Virus record (IMG/VR): IMGVR_UViG_3300021090_000065
Location: 1 to 38,242 of that record
Source of the DNA: a virus
Direction: 5' to 3' (one strand)
DNA length: 38,242 nucleotides
The stretch's first letter is position 1, and each line of letters starts with the position of its first letter. The notes below the pieces were generated by a model. The model was not told the DNA's origin. It worked only from the letters and a program-made list of their open reading frames with translations, and did no database searches. A program made the translations under genes and the position numbers. Positions 26,542 through 33,275 of the stretch are shown here, in pieces.

Positions 26542-26945
26542 TAAAATTTTCTACTACTTTTCATGCCTATTTTATAAGTTTCTTCCAAAGCTTGTATACG
26601 CTTTTCAACATCGGTTGCTTCATGGATCATAGCTTGTTTTTGAAGAGCACCCATGACTTTCTCTACTTCACTAGGCGTTATTTCTTTATCTGACATAGCT
26701 TGCATGACCTGATCCGCTTTTTGATCTAATGTTCCTTGCAGTTTTCGTTTCATGTTAAGTAAATTATCTGCAATACGCGGCGGTAAAGTTCTCCCTAATA
26801 GAAACTGCAACATTTTATCATGACCAGATAATGCCATTTCTATCGCTTTTTCGAGAAGTATTTCATCTCTCTCTCCCAATACTCTTTCGAACCATTCATT
26901 GCGAGTGAGTCCATATACAATACGTTTGCTAATAGTTTCTGCCAT
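26541..26945 (-). CDS. DUF5681-like phage protein; small-terminase candidate
   Basis: The 134-residue helical protein contains LLEKAIEMALSGHDKMLQFLL followed by LPPR (54-57), then an ITPSEVEK...IQALEE tail. This matches the pattern of DUF5681-type phage proteins (KALELAL.GD..AL...L..L.PPR, then EITP.E...L). Such proteins often lie next to terminase genes and may act as the DNA-recognition subunit. No other small-terminase candidate stands beside terL. Here it is the last gene of the leftward operon, facing the late operon. The function is inferred. Confidence 0.6.
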   Translation of the reverse strand: MAETISKRIVYGLTRNEWFERVLGERDEILLEKAIEMALSGHDKMLQFLLGRTLPPRIADNLLNMKRKLQGTLDQKADQVMQAMSDKEITPSEVEKVMGALQKQAMIHEATDVEKRIQALEETYKIGMKSSRKF

Positions 26946-26947
26946 TA

Positions 26948-27280
26948 TTAACCTTTAACACGTTTTAATCTTGGATTAGCTTTCTTTGCTTTGTTTGATG
27001 CGTTTCTGCTGGAAGCAGCCAGAATAGCACCCGCACGTTTTTTGCTAATGCCTTGTTTAGCGGCAATGTTGCTTTGAACTTTCTTAAAACCAGGATGTTT
27101 TGTTGCCATAAGAGTATTCTCAAATTTAGTAAAAATATTGTTCAGGTTTATTAACCTATTTTCAATATGTTGTAAATGCTCAAATATTTTTTCAATCGCT
27201 ATTTCGAAAGCAGAGATAAACGTAGGTTGTAACGTCAAGTCAATAGTACCCGTAGGTTCGTGTCCTGTTGTCATAATCAT
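26948..27280 (-). CDS. Small protein with basic C-terminal phage motif
   Basis: The 110-residue product has a helical N-terminal half (about 20-55) and a basic C-terminal half beginning at Met58 (KHPGFKKVQSNIAAKQGISK, ending ANPRLKRVKG). The C-terminal half alone matches a type of roughly 50-residue protein widespread in phages (ISKKxAGAILASxxRxAS...NPRLxRVKG). Internal initiation at Met58 (27109) is possible but lacks a good ribosome-binding site. The long form starts inside the preceding stop (ATGA) with AGGA upstream, so it is preferred. Function unknown; perhaps nucleic-acid binding. Confidence 0.65.
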   Translation of the reverse strand: MIMTTGHEPTGTIDLTLQPTFISAFEIAIEKIFEHLQHIENRLINLNNIFTKFENTLMATKHPGFKKVQSNIAAKQGISKKRAGAILAASSRNASNKAKKANPRLKRVKG

Positions 27281-27570
27281 AGATGATCCTGTCTATCTAA
27301 TAACATTACTATTTCTTCTGGTGTTTCTTTTGAATTAAAAACCCATGCATCTTTTGAATTCTTAAGAAGAATCAACATTGATTTTGCACCTTTACATACG
27401 GTACCTTCATAGGGAATAATAACTTTTATAGCGCTTGAACGGATATAAGTTTTTACTTCCTTAACTTCAGATAATACCTGAGTAATACAAATAAATTTAT
27501 TCATTTTTTTATCCTTTTGGGTAAGATATTCGTTCTGATATTGGTTCGGATTCGGACATTGTGGATACAT
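27277..27570 (-). CDS. Small protein with two in-frame starts
   Basis: The frame gives 97 residues from 27570, or 75 from Met23 at 27504. Both starts are preceded by the same 16-base string AAAGGATAAAAAAATG. The part from Met23 is a compact beta protein (FICITQV..., YIRSSAIKVIIPYEG, SMLILLKN, ETPEEIVMLLD), recalling FlbD-like or short phage proteins of the INxxHI..GxxxxVxESxEEI type, at low confidence. The 22-residue extension is Asn/Gln-rich. It overlaps the next gene (ATGA). Confidence 0.6.
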   Translation of the reverse strand: MYPQCPNPNQYQNEYLTQKDKKMNKFICITQVLSEVKEVKTYIRSSAIKVIIPYEGTVCKGAKSMLILLKNSKDAWVFNSKETPEEIVMLLDRQDHL

Positions 27571-27581
27571 TTTTTTATCCT

Positions 27582-27848
27582 TTAAACAGAATTTTGAGAA
27601 ATCATAACTTCATTTTCTGGAACTTCATTTGCACCCTTAATAGAATGGATAAAAGATTGTATTATTTTATTACCCAAAAATCCAGAGAAACCTGTTGATC
27701 CTACTAGCATTCCAACGCTAATAGGAATAACTAAATTGTTATCGACAGCATTATTATTTAATATAATGCAAAGTCCTGCTATATTTCCTCCCAATGATAA
27801 GAGTGTCCATACACAAGTTCCCATATATATCATATTTTGTTTGTTCAT
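27582..27848 (-). CDS. Small membrane protein, holin candidate
   Basis: The 88-residue protein has two hydrophobic helices (about 7-29, IYMGTCVWTLLSLGGNIAGL, and 40-58, VIPISVGMLVGSTGFSGFL) and a hydrophilic acidic C-terminus. Two helices and a charged tail fit a class II holin, but the lysozyme gene is about 2 kb upstream in the same operon rather than adjacent. Its ATG overlaps the stop of the preceding 45-codon gene (ATGA). Confidence 0.6.
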   Translation of the reverse strand: MNKQNMIYMGTCVWTLLSLGGNIAGLCIILNNNAVDNNLVIPISVGMLVGSTGFSGFLGNKIIQSFIHSIKGANEVPENEVMISQNSV

Positions 27849-27982
27849 TTCTTTTTACCTTTTGTTTTTTTTGCAGCAGTCATTGCGATAGCAATGCTCT
27901 GCTTTTGTGGATAACCTTCCTTTCTTAGCTTACTTATATTCCCCGAAACTGTTTTTTGTGAACTACCTTTTTTAAGTGGCAT
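27845..27982 (-). CDS. Very small basic phage protein (45 aa)
   Basis: MPLKKGSSQKTVSGNISKLR, then EGYPQKQSIAIAMTAAKK and a Lys-rich end. This is a recognisable type of tiny phage protein (xSxNIxxLxxEGxPQKQAxAIAxxxA), common beside structural or packaging genes but without known function. AGGA lies 7 bases before the ATG, and the TGA overlaps the next ATG. It is too short for standard ORF cut-offs. Confidence 0.7.
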   Translation of the reverse strand: MPLKKGSSQKTVSGNISKLRKEGYPQKQSIAIAMTAAKKTKGKKK

Positions 27983-28001
27983 AATTTTTCCTGTTTTGTC
28001 A

Positions 28002-28223
28002 TTATTCGTATAAATCCCAAAGATTTCTATGAATGATTTTTTTTAATTCTATATCCAGGCACTCTTGACCTTTTGAAAGGCGAGAATAAAATGCTGTTGT
28101 GGCTTGCCCAAGCCGATATTCAACATTATGCTTGTAATAACAATTATCGCATATATGTTTGTTATCACCAATGCAAAACCAAGGGGTAGATAACTTTCTG
28201 CATCTTTCGCAAATTTCTAGCAT
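28002..28223 (-). CDS. Small zinc-finger-like protein
   Basis: The 73-residue protein carries CERC (5-8) and CDNC (25-28), two CxxC knuckles separated by 16 residues, plus an additional Cys17 and His23. This suggests a zinc ribbon or treble-clef fold. The C-terminal half is helical. Function unknown; small zinc proteins in phage early operons often bind nucleic acid or host proteins. Confidence 0.6.
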   Translation of the reverse strand: MLEICERCRKLSTPWFCIGDNKHICDNCYYKHNVEYRLGQATTAFYSRLSKGQECLDIELKKIIHRNLWDLYE

Positions 28224-28263
28224 AATTTAGCCCGCAAAAATTCCCTTAAAAATAGAGCAATCT

Positions 28264-28662
28264 CTATTCGTTTTCCGGTGATTTTTCATCATCTACGCTT
28301 GGTTCGGTTAAAATATCCAGGAGTTGCATATACTTTTTCGCGTTGAAAAAGTGAACAAGTTCTATAAAGTCTCGCGCGTGTACAGTGACAAGCCATGGCT
28401 TATTTTTCTTTTTATGTGCAACGTAGGGTATTTGATTTTCCTTCTTATCGTTATGAGCCTGCTTCCATGCATCGTTAACATTCAAGTGTTCAACAAATTT
28501 TACTTCGCAATGAAAAGCTTCCATACATGGAAAAATGACGTCTTCATCACCTTTTGCGCCGCAATATTGCTGGCCGCGATAAGCTTCTTTGAAGCCATTC
28601 TCTCGCAGAAAATCTCGCCACAATCTTTCGCCTCTATTACCTTTTTGTTTGCTGTTGATCAT
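28264..28662 (-). CDS. PD-(D/E)XK nuclease, Hjc/VRR-like, copy 1
   Basis: The 132-residue protein shows the small PD-(D/E)XK core: KQKGNRGERLWRDFLRENGF with Glu12 in the first helix, Asp41 in GDEDVIF, and Glu53-Val-Lys55 in HCEVKF. This resembles archaeal-type Holliday-junction resolvases and VRR-NUC-like phage nucleases. It may resolve recombination or replication intermediates with the RecE-like and annealing proteins of the same operon. Its first 71 bases are identical to those of the paralogue at 28831-29178. It has a longer acidic C-terminus than copy 2. Confidence 0.75.
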   Translation of the reverse strand: MINSKQKGNRGERLWRDFLRENGFKEAYRGQQYCGAKGDEDVIFPCMEAFHCEVKFVEHLNVNDAWKQAHNDKKENQIPYVAHKKKNKPWLVTVHARDFIELVHFFNAKKYMQLLDILTEPSVDDEKSPENE

Positions 28663-28834
28663 GGATCAAATATATAATTTGACGAATGGTTTAAATTTTT
28701 CACTATTTTTAGTATTTCCATACACATTTCTTCAAGGTTTTCTATTCTATATATTCTTTTTGATAATTTCTTATTATAAATAAAGAAATTATAAGGCACA
28801 TATAAATAACTAAAAAAATTATCCAAAATTTCAT
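28659..28834 (-). pseudogene. Small membrane-anchored protein, apparently frameshifted
   Basis: An ATG at 28834 overlaps the stop of the upstream nuclease (ATGA) and encodes MKFWIIFLVIYMCLIISLFI plus IRNYQKEYIE, then TAG at 28742. In the -1 frame, the sequence continues as RIYRIENLEEMCMEILKIVK... and ends with a TGA overlapping the next ATG. A -1 shift near the A5 run (about 28757-28761) would give one 58-residue protein with a membrane helix and a coiled coil. Either this is a sequencing or assembly indel, a real lesion, or recoding. If unshifted, only a 30-residue membrane peptide is made. Confidence 0.45.
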
Positions 28835-29223
28835 AATTTTATTTCCCCATTTTCCATGCGCAAGGAAAATATTAAATTAATCCAATCTTCTGCATGCATT
28901 GTTATTATCCATGGTTTATGTTTTTTTTTATGAGCAATATAAATTAGTTTTTTTATTTTCAAATCATGTCGTGCTTTTTTCAATGCGTTATGTACATTTA
29001 AGTTTTCGCAAAATTTAACCTCACAATGGAAATGTTCCATACCTGGTACTATTACATCTTCAACTCCTTCAGTTCCACAATACTGTTGGGCACGGTAAGC
29101 TCCCGCAAAGCCATTCTCTCGCAGAAAATCTCGCCACAATCTTTCGCCTCTATTACCTTTTTGTTTGCTGTTGATCATCATTCCTCTATTGTTGTATGTT
29201 TTCAACACCGCTAAGTTGCTCAT
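28831..29223 (-). CDS. PD-(D/E)XK nuclease, Hjc/VRR-like, copy 2
   Basis: A paralogue of the nuclease at 28264-28662, with the same active-site pattern (Glu in NRGERL, Asp in GVEDVIV, ExK in HCEVKF) and a shorter C-terminus. By comparison with copy 1 the true start is probably the ATG at 29178, where the 71-base block of perfect identity ends; AGAGGA lies just before it. The 15 residues before that, and the open frame continuing further upstream to about 29270, may be fused remnant coding sequence. Its stop overlaps the small membrane gene. Confidence 0.75.
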   Translation of the reverse strand: MSNLAVLKTYNNRGMMINSKQKGNRGERLWRDFLRENGFAGAYRAQQYCGTEGVEDVIVPGMEHFHCEVKFCENLNVHNALKKARHDLKIKKLIYIAHKKKHKPWIITMHAEDWINLIFSLRMENGEIKL

Positions 29224-29252
29224 GAATTGTGCTGCGTTGCATTCATTACGTG

Positions 29253-29588
29253 CTAAAACCCATGCGCGGCTAATGAGTTATTAGTTTTGTTATTGATTAA
29301 GTAGCTATGGAATAGCTCTAGCTCTTCTAATTTTGCATAGGCAGTTAAAATTCTCTTTTTTCTATCGTTATCACGCTCTTTTTGTTCTAAAAAATCTCTT
29401 CTCTTTGCTATGGATTTTGTTAATTTCCTTGTGGTGAATGTATTTTTCATAAAAAAAGCATCAAAAATTATTTCAGTAAGTGTGTATAAAACTTTTTTGT
29501 TATCAAAATAATAGAGAAACAGTTTAAGTAATTTTCTATCTAAATCACTTCCAAATTTTCTTATTAGGAATTTAGTTATTTTGTTCAT
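29253..29588 (-). CDS. Hypothetical basic helical protein
   Basis: The 111-residue protein is Lys/Arg-rich and helical (FLIRKFGSDLDRKLLKLFLY; RKLTKSIAKRRDFLEQKERD), with no signal peptide. No family is recognised. It lies in the leftward operon between two small membrane-protein genes and the nuclease paralogues. The last residues (SLAAHGF) use more GC-rich codons than the rest. Confidence 0.6.
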   Translation of the reverse strand: MNKITKFLIRKFGSDLDRKLLKLFLYYFDNKKVLYTLTEIIFDAFFMKNTFTTRKLTKSIAKRRDFLEQKERDNDRKKRILTAYAKLEELELFHSYLINNKTNNSLAAHGF

Positions 29589-29595
29589 TTATAAT

Positions 29596-29817
29596 TTATC
29601 CTCTTTTTTTGTATTTGTCATATTTCAATTTAAATACTACAAGGCATTTAAGAAAGTAAAAAAAACTAAAGCATACCGCTATTGCAACGCAATAACATTG
29701 CGCTTTATAACTAAGAAAACATGATAAAAGATATGCGCAAAGCATGATTATTATTACTTCCCAGATAAAGATATTTCTTAAGCGGTTTATTAAAAACTTA
29801 ACAGGGATATGGTTCAT
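29596..29817 (-). CDS. Small two-helix membrane protein
   Basis: The 73-residue protein has two membrane helices (about 17-35, IFIWEVIIIMLCAYLLSCFL, and 43-61, CVAIAVCFSFFYFLKCLVVF), a short linker and a strongly basic C-terminus (KLKYDKYKKRG). It lies next to the lysozyme gene, with a possible 19-codon ORF between them (29800-29859), so it is a reasonable holin or lysis-accessory candidate. No specific family was recognised. Confidence 0.6.
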   Translation of the reverse strand: MNHIPVKFLINRLRNIFIWEVIIIMLCAYLLSCFLSYKAQCYCVAIAVCFSFFYFLKCLVVFKLKYDKYKKRG

Positions 29818-29858
29818 ATATAAATCTATCTTCTAGCTCATTAAGGTATCTTTGCATA

Positions 29859-30362
29859 TCAAGATTTTATAAAATAAATTTTTGATTCCATTTCTCTTCT
29901 GTTTATGAGTCCTTTTATTATTACTTTTCTTTTTTTTTCAGGGCTCCAACCATATATCCAGCACATAAATTGTTCGTGAATATGAAAATCATTAGGACTT
30001 TTATTTACCATTTTTAATAAAGTCGATTTGCAAAAATCATTCATCCCAACGTTATAGCAAAAACTAACCAATGCATTGAATTGATTCTGATTAATTAATG
30101 CTTTTACATTTTCATAAACTATTCTTTCAAATCCAGCTACTATTTTTAAAAACACATCATCTGCTTTTTCTTGCGTGATAGGAGGATCGTACATCTTAAC
30201 TGTAGTACCATCCTCGTAAAATGTATTACCCCAACCTATTGTTGGAATTCCTACTTTATCAAGATAAGGATGTAATTTGCATTCTTCAAAAAGTTTAAGT
30301 AATTGCTGGCCTGCTTCATTTATTTTTCTAGTATTTTTTGGTGCATAATTTATTTTAATCAT
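29859..30362 (-). CDS. Endolysin, GH24 phage lysozyme (T4/P22 type)
   Basis: The 167-residue protein has the T4-lysozyme catalytic triad spacing E-x8-D-x5-T: Glu26, Asp35 and Thr41 in LFEECKLHPYLDKVGIPTIG followed by WGNT. The usual E-G pair is E-E here. Downstream FNALVSFCYNVG (about 95-106) matches the GH24 motif QxxALxSFxxNxG. It cleaves the glycosidic bond between MurNAc and GlcNAc. There is no signal or SAR sequence, so a holin must release it. It overlaps the upstream gene (ATGA). Confidence 0.92.
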   Translation of the reverse strand: MIKINYAPKNTRKINEAGQQLLKLFEECKLHPYLDKVGIPTIGWGNTFYEDGTTVKMYDPPITQEKADDVFLKIVAGFERIVYENVKALINQNQFNALVSFCYNVGMNDFCKSTLLKMVNKSPNDFHIHEQFMCWIYGWSPEKKRKVIIKGLINRREMESKIYFIKS

Positions 30363-30832
30363 GTTTTTTTCTGCGGATCATCTCTATCAAAAGAAAAATA
30401 GGCGATATCGGGTTCATCTGGCGTAATAGATGCTTCTGGGGATGCTGGTTCTCTATCTGAAAATACAGAAACAAAACTAGCACTGCTTGTTGGCAATGGA
30501 AGCTCTGATGGCAACGGAGGAAAATAGGGTTCTGCACTTGTTATTTGTAACGTTTTCATATCAATATGAATTTCCAATTCTATGCCGTCCGCATTTGCAT
30601 CTACAATAACAAAATCGCTTAAAATATCTGCTGTCTGAACAAATAGTGTTTTTATCTGGGAGGCATTTCTTGCTTTCAATAATATTTTATATTCCTCTAA
30701 AAAAACAGGACTGCCCGATAGTTGAATAAGATGTGCCTGAATATAAGAAGCATTGTTATAGCTTGGCCTAATAGATTGGCTTGCCCATTCTTCCAATGGA
30801 ATATACCAGTTTATATTAAAAGTTACTTTCAT
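30359..30832 (-). CDS. Hypothetical protein with acidic, proline-rich C-terminus
   Basis: The 157-residue protein has an N-terminal beta/alpha part (VTFNINWYIPLEEWASQSIR) and a second strand-rich segment (DFVIVDANADGIELEIHI). A proline/serine-rich disordered tail (about 100-157) has repeated DEP/DREP-like acidic motifs. No family recognised. It overlaps csrA upstream by 17 bases and the lysozyme downstream by 4, so it is translated in the lysis/regulatory part of the operon. Confidence 0.65.
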   Translation of the reverse strand: MKVTFNINWYIPLEEWASQSIRPSYNNASYIQAHLIQLSGSPVFLEEYKILLKARNASQIKTLFVQTADILSDFVIVDANADGIELEIHIDMKTLQITSAEPYFPPLPSELPLPTSSASFVSVFSDREPASPEASITPDEPDIAYFSFDRDDPQKKT

Positions 30833-31028
30833 TGAATTTCTCGCTTTTTTTATCTTGTTTAATTTTAAACCAAATTTCTTCTCTAAATATTTTTATTCCA
30901 TAAGGAGCTGATATTCCAACACACACCTTAAAATCTTCATTTTTTTCTATATAAATATCGTTTATTTTAATGATTATATCATCATTAATCATTATTTTTT
31001 GCCCTATTTTTCTTGTTAGGAATAACAT
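30816..31028 (-). CDS. csrA: CsrA/RsmA-family RNA-binding regulator
   Basis: The 70-residue protein matches CsrA: MLFLTRKIGQKIMINDDI (strand 1 with Leu4 and Arg6), VCVGISAPYGIKIFREEIW (35-53) with the conserved G-x-x-A-P and the R-E-E whose arginine (here 49) contacts RNA, then a C-terminal helix. A loop about five residues longer than in E. coli CsrA (IYIEKNED) lies between strands 2 and 3. CsrA dimers bind GGA motifs near ribosome-binding sites and change translation or mRNA stability. AGGA lies 6 bases before the ATG. On a phage-plasmid it may reprogramme the host or control phage transcripts. Confidence 0.92.
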   Translation of the reverse strand: MLFLTRKIGQKIMINDDIIIKINDIYIEKNEDFKVCVGISAPYGIKIFREEIWFKIKQDKKSEKFNESNF

Positions 31029-31036
31029 TTAAAGTC

Positions 31037-31062
31037 CTATTTTGGAAGTTCGTCGTTAAAAA
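31037..31062 (-). repeat. 26-base direct repeat, copy 1 (other copy 31318-31343)
   Basis: The 3' ends of two adjacent genes are identical over 26 bases including the TAG stop, encoding FNDELPK in both. This marks either a short duplication during insertion of the 92-codon gene or a conserved C-terminal peptide kept by selection. Confidence 0.75.
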
Positions 31063-31315
31063 GTTCATGTATCATCATTTTTGCCTTTAAAACTACTTTC
31101 ATTTTTATTTCATCCACTATTGGTTCTGTTTTTATTATTCCGCAACACATCCATGTGAATTTTTTATCAGCGAACAGATTCGCTTCGCTGATTATTTTCT
31201 CTCCACCATGAGTAAGCTTTTTGCACACATCGCAAAACACATTAATGGCATAAATTGGTTCTAATTTCCGAATATCAGGTGGTGCATCTATAGTTATTCT
31301 TTTTATTGTAATCAT
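31037..31315 (-). CDS. Hypothetical cysteine-containing protein
   Basis: The 92-residue protein has CDVC (28-31) and WMCCG (55-59), possible zinc ligands, within a mostly beta N-terminal part. It ends HELFNDELPK. The final FNDELPK and 26 bases of DNA at its 3' end (31037-31062) are repeated at the 3' end of the upstream annealing-protein gene (31318-31343). No family recognised. Confidence 0.65.
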   Translation of the reverse strand: MITIKRITIDAPPDIRKLEPIYAINVFCDVCKKLTHGGEKIISEANLFADKKFTWMCCGIIKTEPIVDEIKMKVVLKAKMMIHELFNDELPK

Positions 31316-31317
31316 GT

Positions 31318-32028
31318 CTATTTTGGAAGTTCGTCGTTAAAAAACTCATCGCTATATTTTTTTTCCCAATCTTCTTTTGCTTTTTTAATAAGATTGCTAG
31401 CATTTTTATCTTTAATTAAGACTGAATTTCTAGCACGTTCTAATATTTCTTCTAACTCTTCTTTTGTTTCACATTGCAGTATCCATTCCAATACATTTTC
31501 AATGTCAATATTTTCTAATTTAGGAATTGATTCTTTTTCTACATAAGCTTGTTTTTCTTTATGTGAAATAGTTTCAATGTCTGTTTCATCTAATATTCCC
31601 AACCCACAAAGAGAAAGTGTGACACGTCGTTTTGCTTTAGTTTCAGCTTTTAACATTGCATTAGCCAATATGTCTCCTTTCATTCCAGAAATACTAACAG
31701 CACCTGTGGAAATATCCTGACGACCATTTTTATCACAAGCATAAGCTGTTACTAACCAAATTCCATTAGTCTCTAATGCTTCAAGCTTTGTAATAGAAAC
31801 TCCATTAATTTTACGAAGTTGCTCCGTAGCATCTTTTCTGGCATAAAGAATTAATTTACCTTGCAATGTAATATACTCAAAAGGCTTCGTAAGCGGATTC
31901 AGTCCTAATGATTCACATACTTTATTGTAATATTGAATGCGTTGATCAGATGTTAATTCTTTTAAATTTCCATCTACCAAAACACCTTCAATAATTTTAG
32001 ATTGTTCTTGCTGTGTTAGATTTGACAT
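31318..32028 (-). CDS. Single-strand annealing protein (RecT/Redbeta-Rad52-like)
   Basis: The 236-residue protein has a domain of a widespread phage type: YYNKVCESLGLNPLTKPFEY, then LYARKDATEQLRKINGVSI, and GAVSISGMKGDILANAMLKA followed by ETKAKRRVTLSLCGLGILDE. The A-x-x-K-A-E-T-x-A-x-x-R-x-x-x-L segment resembles the core of annealing proteins that pair complementary DNA strands. A Glu/Lys-rich helical tail ends DEFFNDELPK. Together with the RecE-like nuclease (36400-37272) it forms a likely recombination pair, although the LRR cassette now lies between them. The exact family was not verified. Confidence 0.65.
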   Translation of the reverse strand: MSNLTQQEQSKIIEGVLVDGNLKELTSDQRIQYYNKVCESLGLNPLTKPFEYITLQGKLILYARKDATEQLRKINGVSITKLEALETNGIWLVTAYACDKNGRQDISTGAVSISGMKGDILANAMLKAETKAKRRVTLSLCGLGILDETDIETISHKEKQAYVEKESIPKLENIDIENVLEWILQCETKEELEEILERARNSVLIKDKNASNLIKKAKEDWEKKYSDEFFNDELPK

Positions 32029-32042
32029 ATTATTTTCCTATT

Positions 32043-32792
32043 TTAAATTAAATTTTCATTATTACAGTTTCGTTTAATATAGCGTTTAATTTCTTTCAGC
32101 GTCTCTACGCTTGCAGGGCTCATTTCATTGCAGTATAAACCAAACCACGTCAGAGTTTTATTCACTTTCATGGCTTCCACGAATGCCTGTGCGCCCGCAT
32201 CGTCTAGCTCATTTATGCCGAGAGCCACCATCTTCAGCGTTTTATTTGTTTTCAGGGAATGCGCCAGCGTCTCTACGCTTTCAGCGCTCATTTCATTACA
32301 GTATAAAACCAGCGTTGTCAGCGTACTGTTTGTTTTCAGTATTTGAGCGAACGTCTTTGCGCCCGCATTTCCGATTTGATTTATTCTGATAAACAGCGCC
32401 CTCAGCGTTTTATTTGTTTTCATGGCCTCCGTGAACGCCTGTATACCCGTATCTCCAATTTGATTATATTTTATAAATATCGCCGTCAGCGTTTTATTTG
32501 TTTTCAACATTTCTGCGAACGCCTGCGCACCTTCCGCGCCGATTTTATTGCCGTCGAGAGTCAGCGTCGTCAACGCGGTGTTAGTTTTCAATGCCTCTGC
32601 GATCGCCTGTGCGCCAGCATCGCCAATTTGATTGTAGCTGAGATACAGCGTCGTCAACGCGGTGTTAGTTTTCAATGCCTCTGCGATCGCCTGTGCATCC
32701 GCATCGCCGATTTGATTGTTGTAGAGATGCAGCGTCGTCAGCGTCGGATCATTTTTTAACAGACGCTGTAAGGTGCTGTGAAGTGTAAACAT
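32043..32792 (-). CDS. Leucine-rich-repeat protein 4 (8 repeats)
   Basis: The 249-residue protein is built from eight 28-residue repeats of ribonuclease-inhibitor type: N-x-x-L-x-x-L-x-L-x-x-N-x-I-G-x-x-G-A-x-A-x-A-E-x-L-K-T. The N-terminal cap is FTLHSTLQRLLKNDPT and the C-terminal cap SVETLKEIKRYIKRN. Such proteins are curved solenoids that bind other proteins. They are typical of amoeba- and arthropod-associated bacteria, and some are secreted effectors. No signal peptide is present. Repeats 4-8 are diverged. AGGA precedes the ATG. DNA is more GC-rich than flanking genes, suggesting transfer. Confidence 0.8.
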   Translation of the reverse strand: MFTLHSTLQRLLKNDPTLTTLHLYNNQIGDADAQAIAEALKTNTALTTLYLSYNQIGDAGAQAIAEALKTNTALTTLTLDGNKIGAEGAQAFAEMLKTNKTLTAIFIKYNQIGDTGIQAFTEAMKTNKTLRALFIRINQIGNAGAKTFAQILKTNSTLTTLVLYCNEMSAESVETLAHSLKTNKTLKMVALGINELDDAGAQAFVEAMKVNKTLTWFGLYCNEMSPASVETLKEIKRYIKRNCNNENLI

Positions 32793-32810
32793 AACTTTTC
32801 CTCGATTTTA

Positions 32811-33275
32811 TTACAGTAGAGAGTCAGTATAGATTCGGTCATTTCCTGTTGATACAACGGTATTCCCCCATAGAACTAACTCCCTTAGCGTGGTATTTGT
32901 TTTCAGAGCATCGGAAAGCGCCTGGGCGCCCTCATCAGTAATTTTATTGTAGTTAAAACCCAGCGATGTCAACGCGGTATTTGTCTTTAACATCTCGGCA
33001 AATGCTTTTGCCCCAATATCGCCGATATTATTGCCGGAGAGTGATAGGGTCTTTAGCGTCGTGTTTGTTTTCAGGGCATGAGCTAAAGCTAGCCCACCTC
33101 CATCACCAATACCATTGTCCAAGAAACTCAGTGAAGTTAAGGTAGTATTCTTTTTTAGAGCATCGGCTAGTGCTGTCGCGCCCGCGTTGCCAATGTAATT
33201 GCCCCACTGCCTCAGGCTCGTCATCTTTTTATCATTTTTTCGCAGATGCGTACAGATTGTTCTAAGTGTTGTCAT
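32811..33275 (-). CDS. Leucine-rich-repeat protein 3 (5 repeats, C-terminus truncated)
   Basis: Starting at 33275, where AGAGGA lies 6 bases upstream, the product has 154 residues; the open frame runs back to 33302 but lacks a site there. It has the N-terminal cap (TTLRTICTHLRKNDKKMTSL) and about four complete LRRs. It then breaks off in WGNTVVSTGNDRIYTDSLL without the usual ETLxEIxxYIxRN cap. Another frame just downstream reads SILTLYCNKIEE, a repeat-like fragment, so the 3' end appears lost by deletion or frameshift. It overlaps the upstream LRR gene by 14 bases. Confidence 0.65.
   Translation of the reverse strand: MTTLRTICTHLRKNDKKMTSLRQWGNYIGNAGATALADALKKNTTLTSLSFLDNGIGDGGGLALAHALKTNTTLKTLSLSGNNIGDIGAKAFAEMLKTNTALTSLGFNYNKITDEGAQALSDALKTNTTLRELVLWGNTVVSTGNDRIYTDSLL

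Noticed and set aside
28324-28677. A 117-codon + ORF opposite nuclease copy 1
   Set aside because: It is antisense to a gene with clear catalytic motifs, is hydrophobic by composition and has a similar shadow opposite copy 2.
32111-32759. Three + strand ORFs opposite LRR protein 4
   Set aside because: They are mirror-frame shadows of the LRR codons without ribosome-binding sites.
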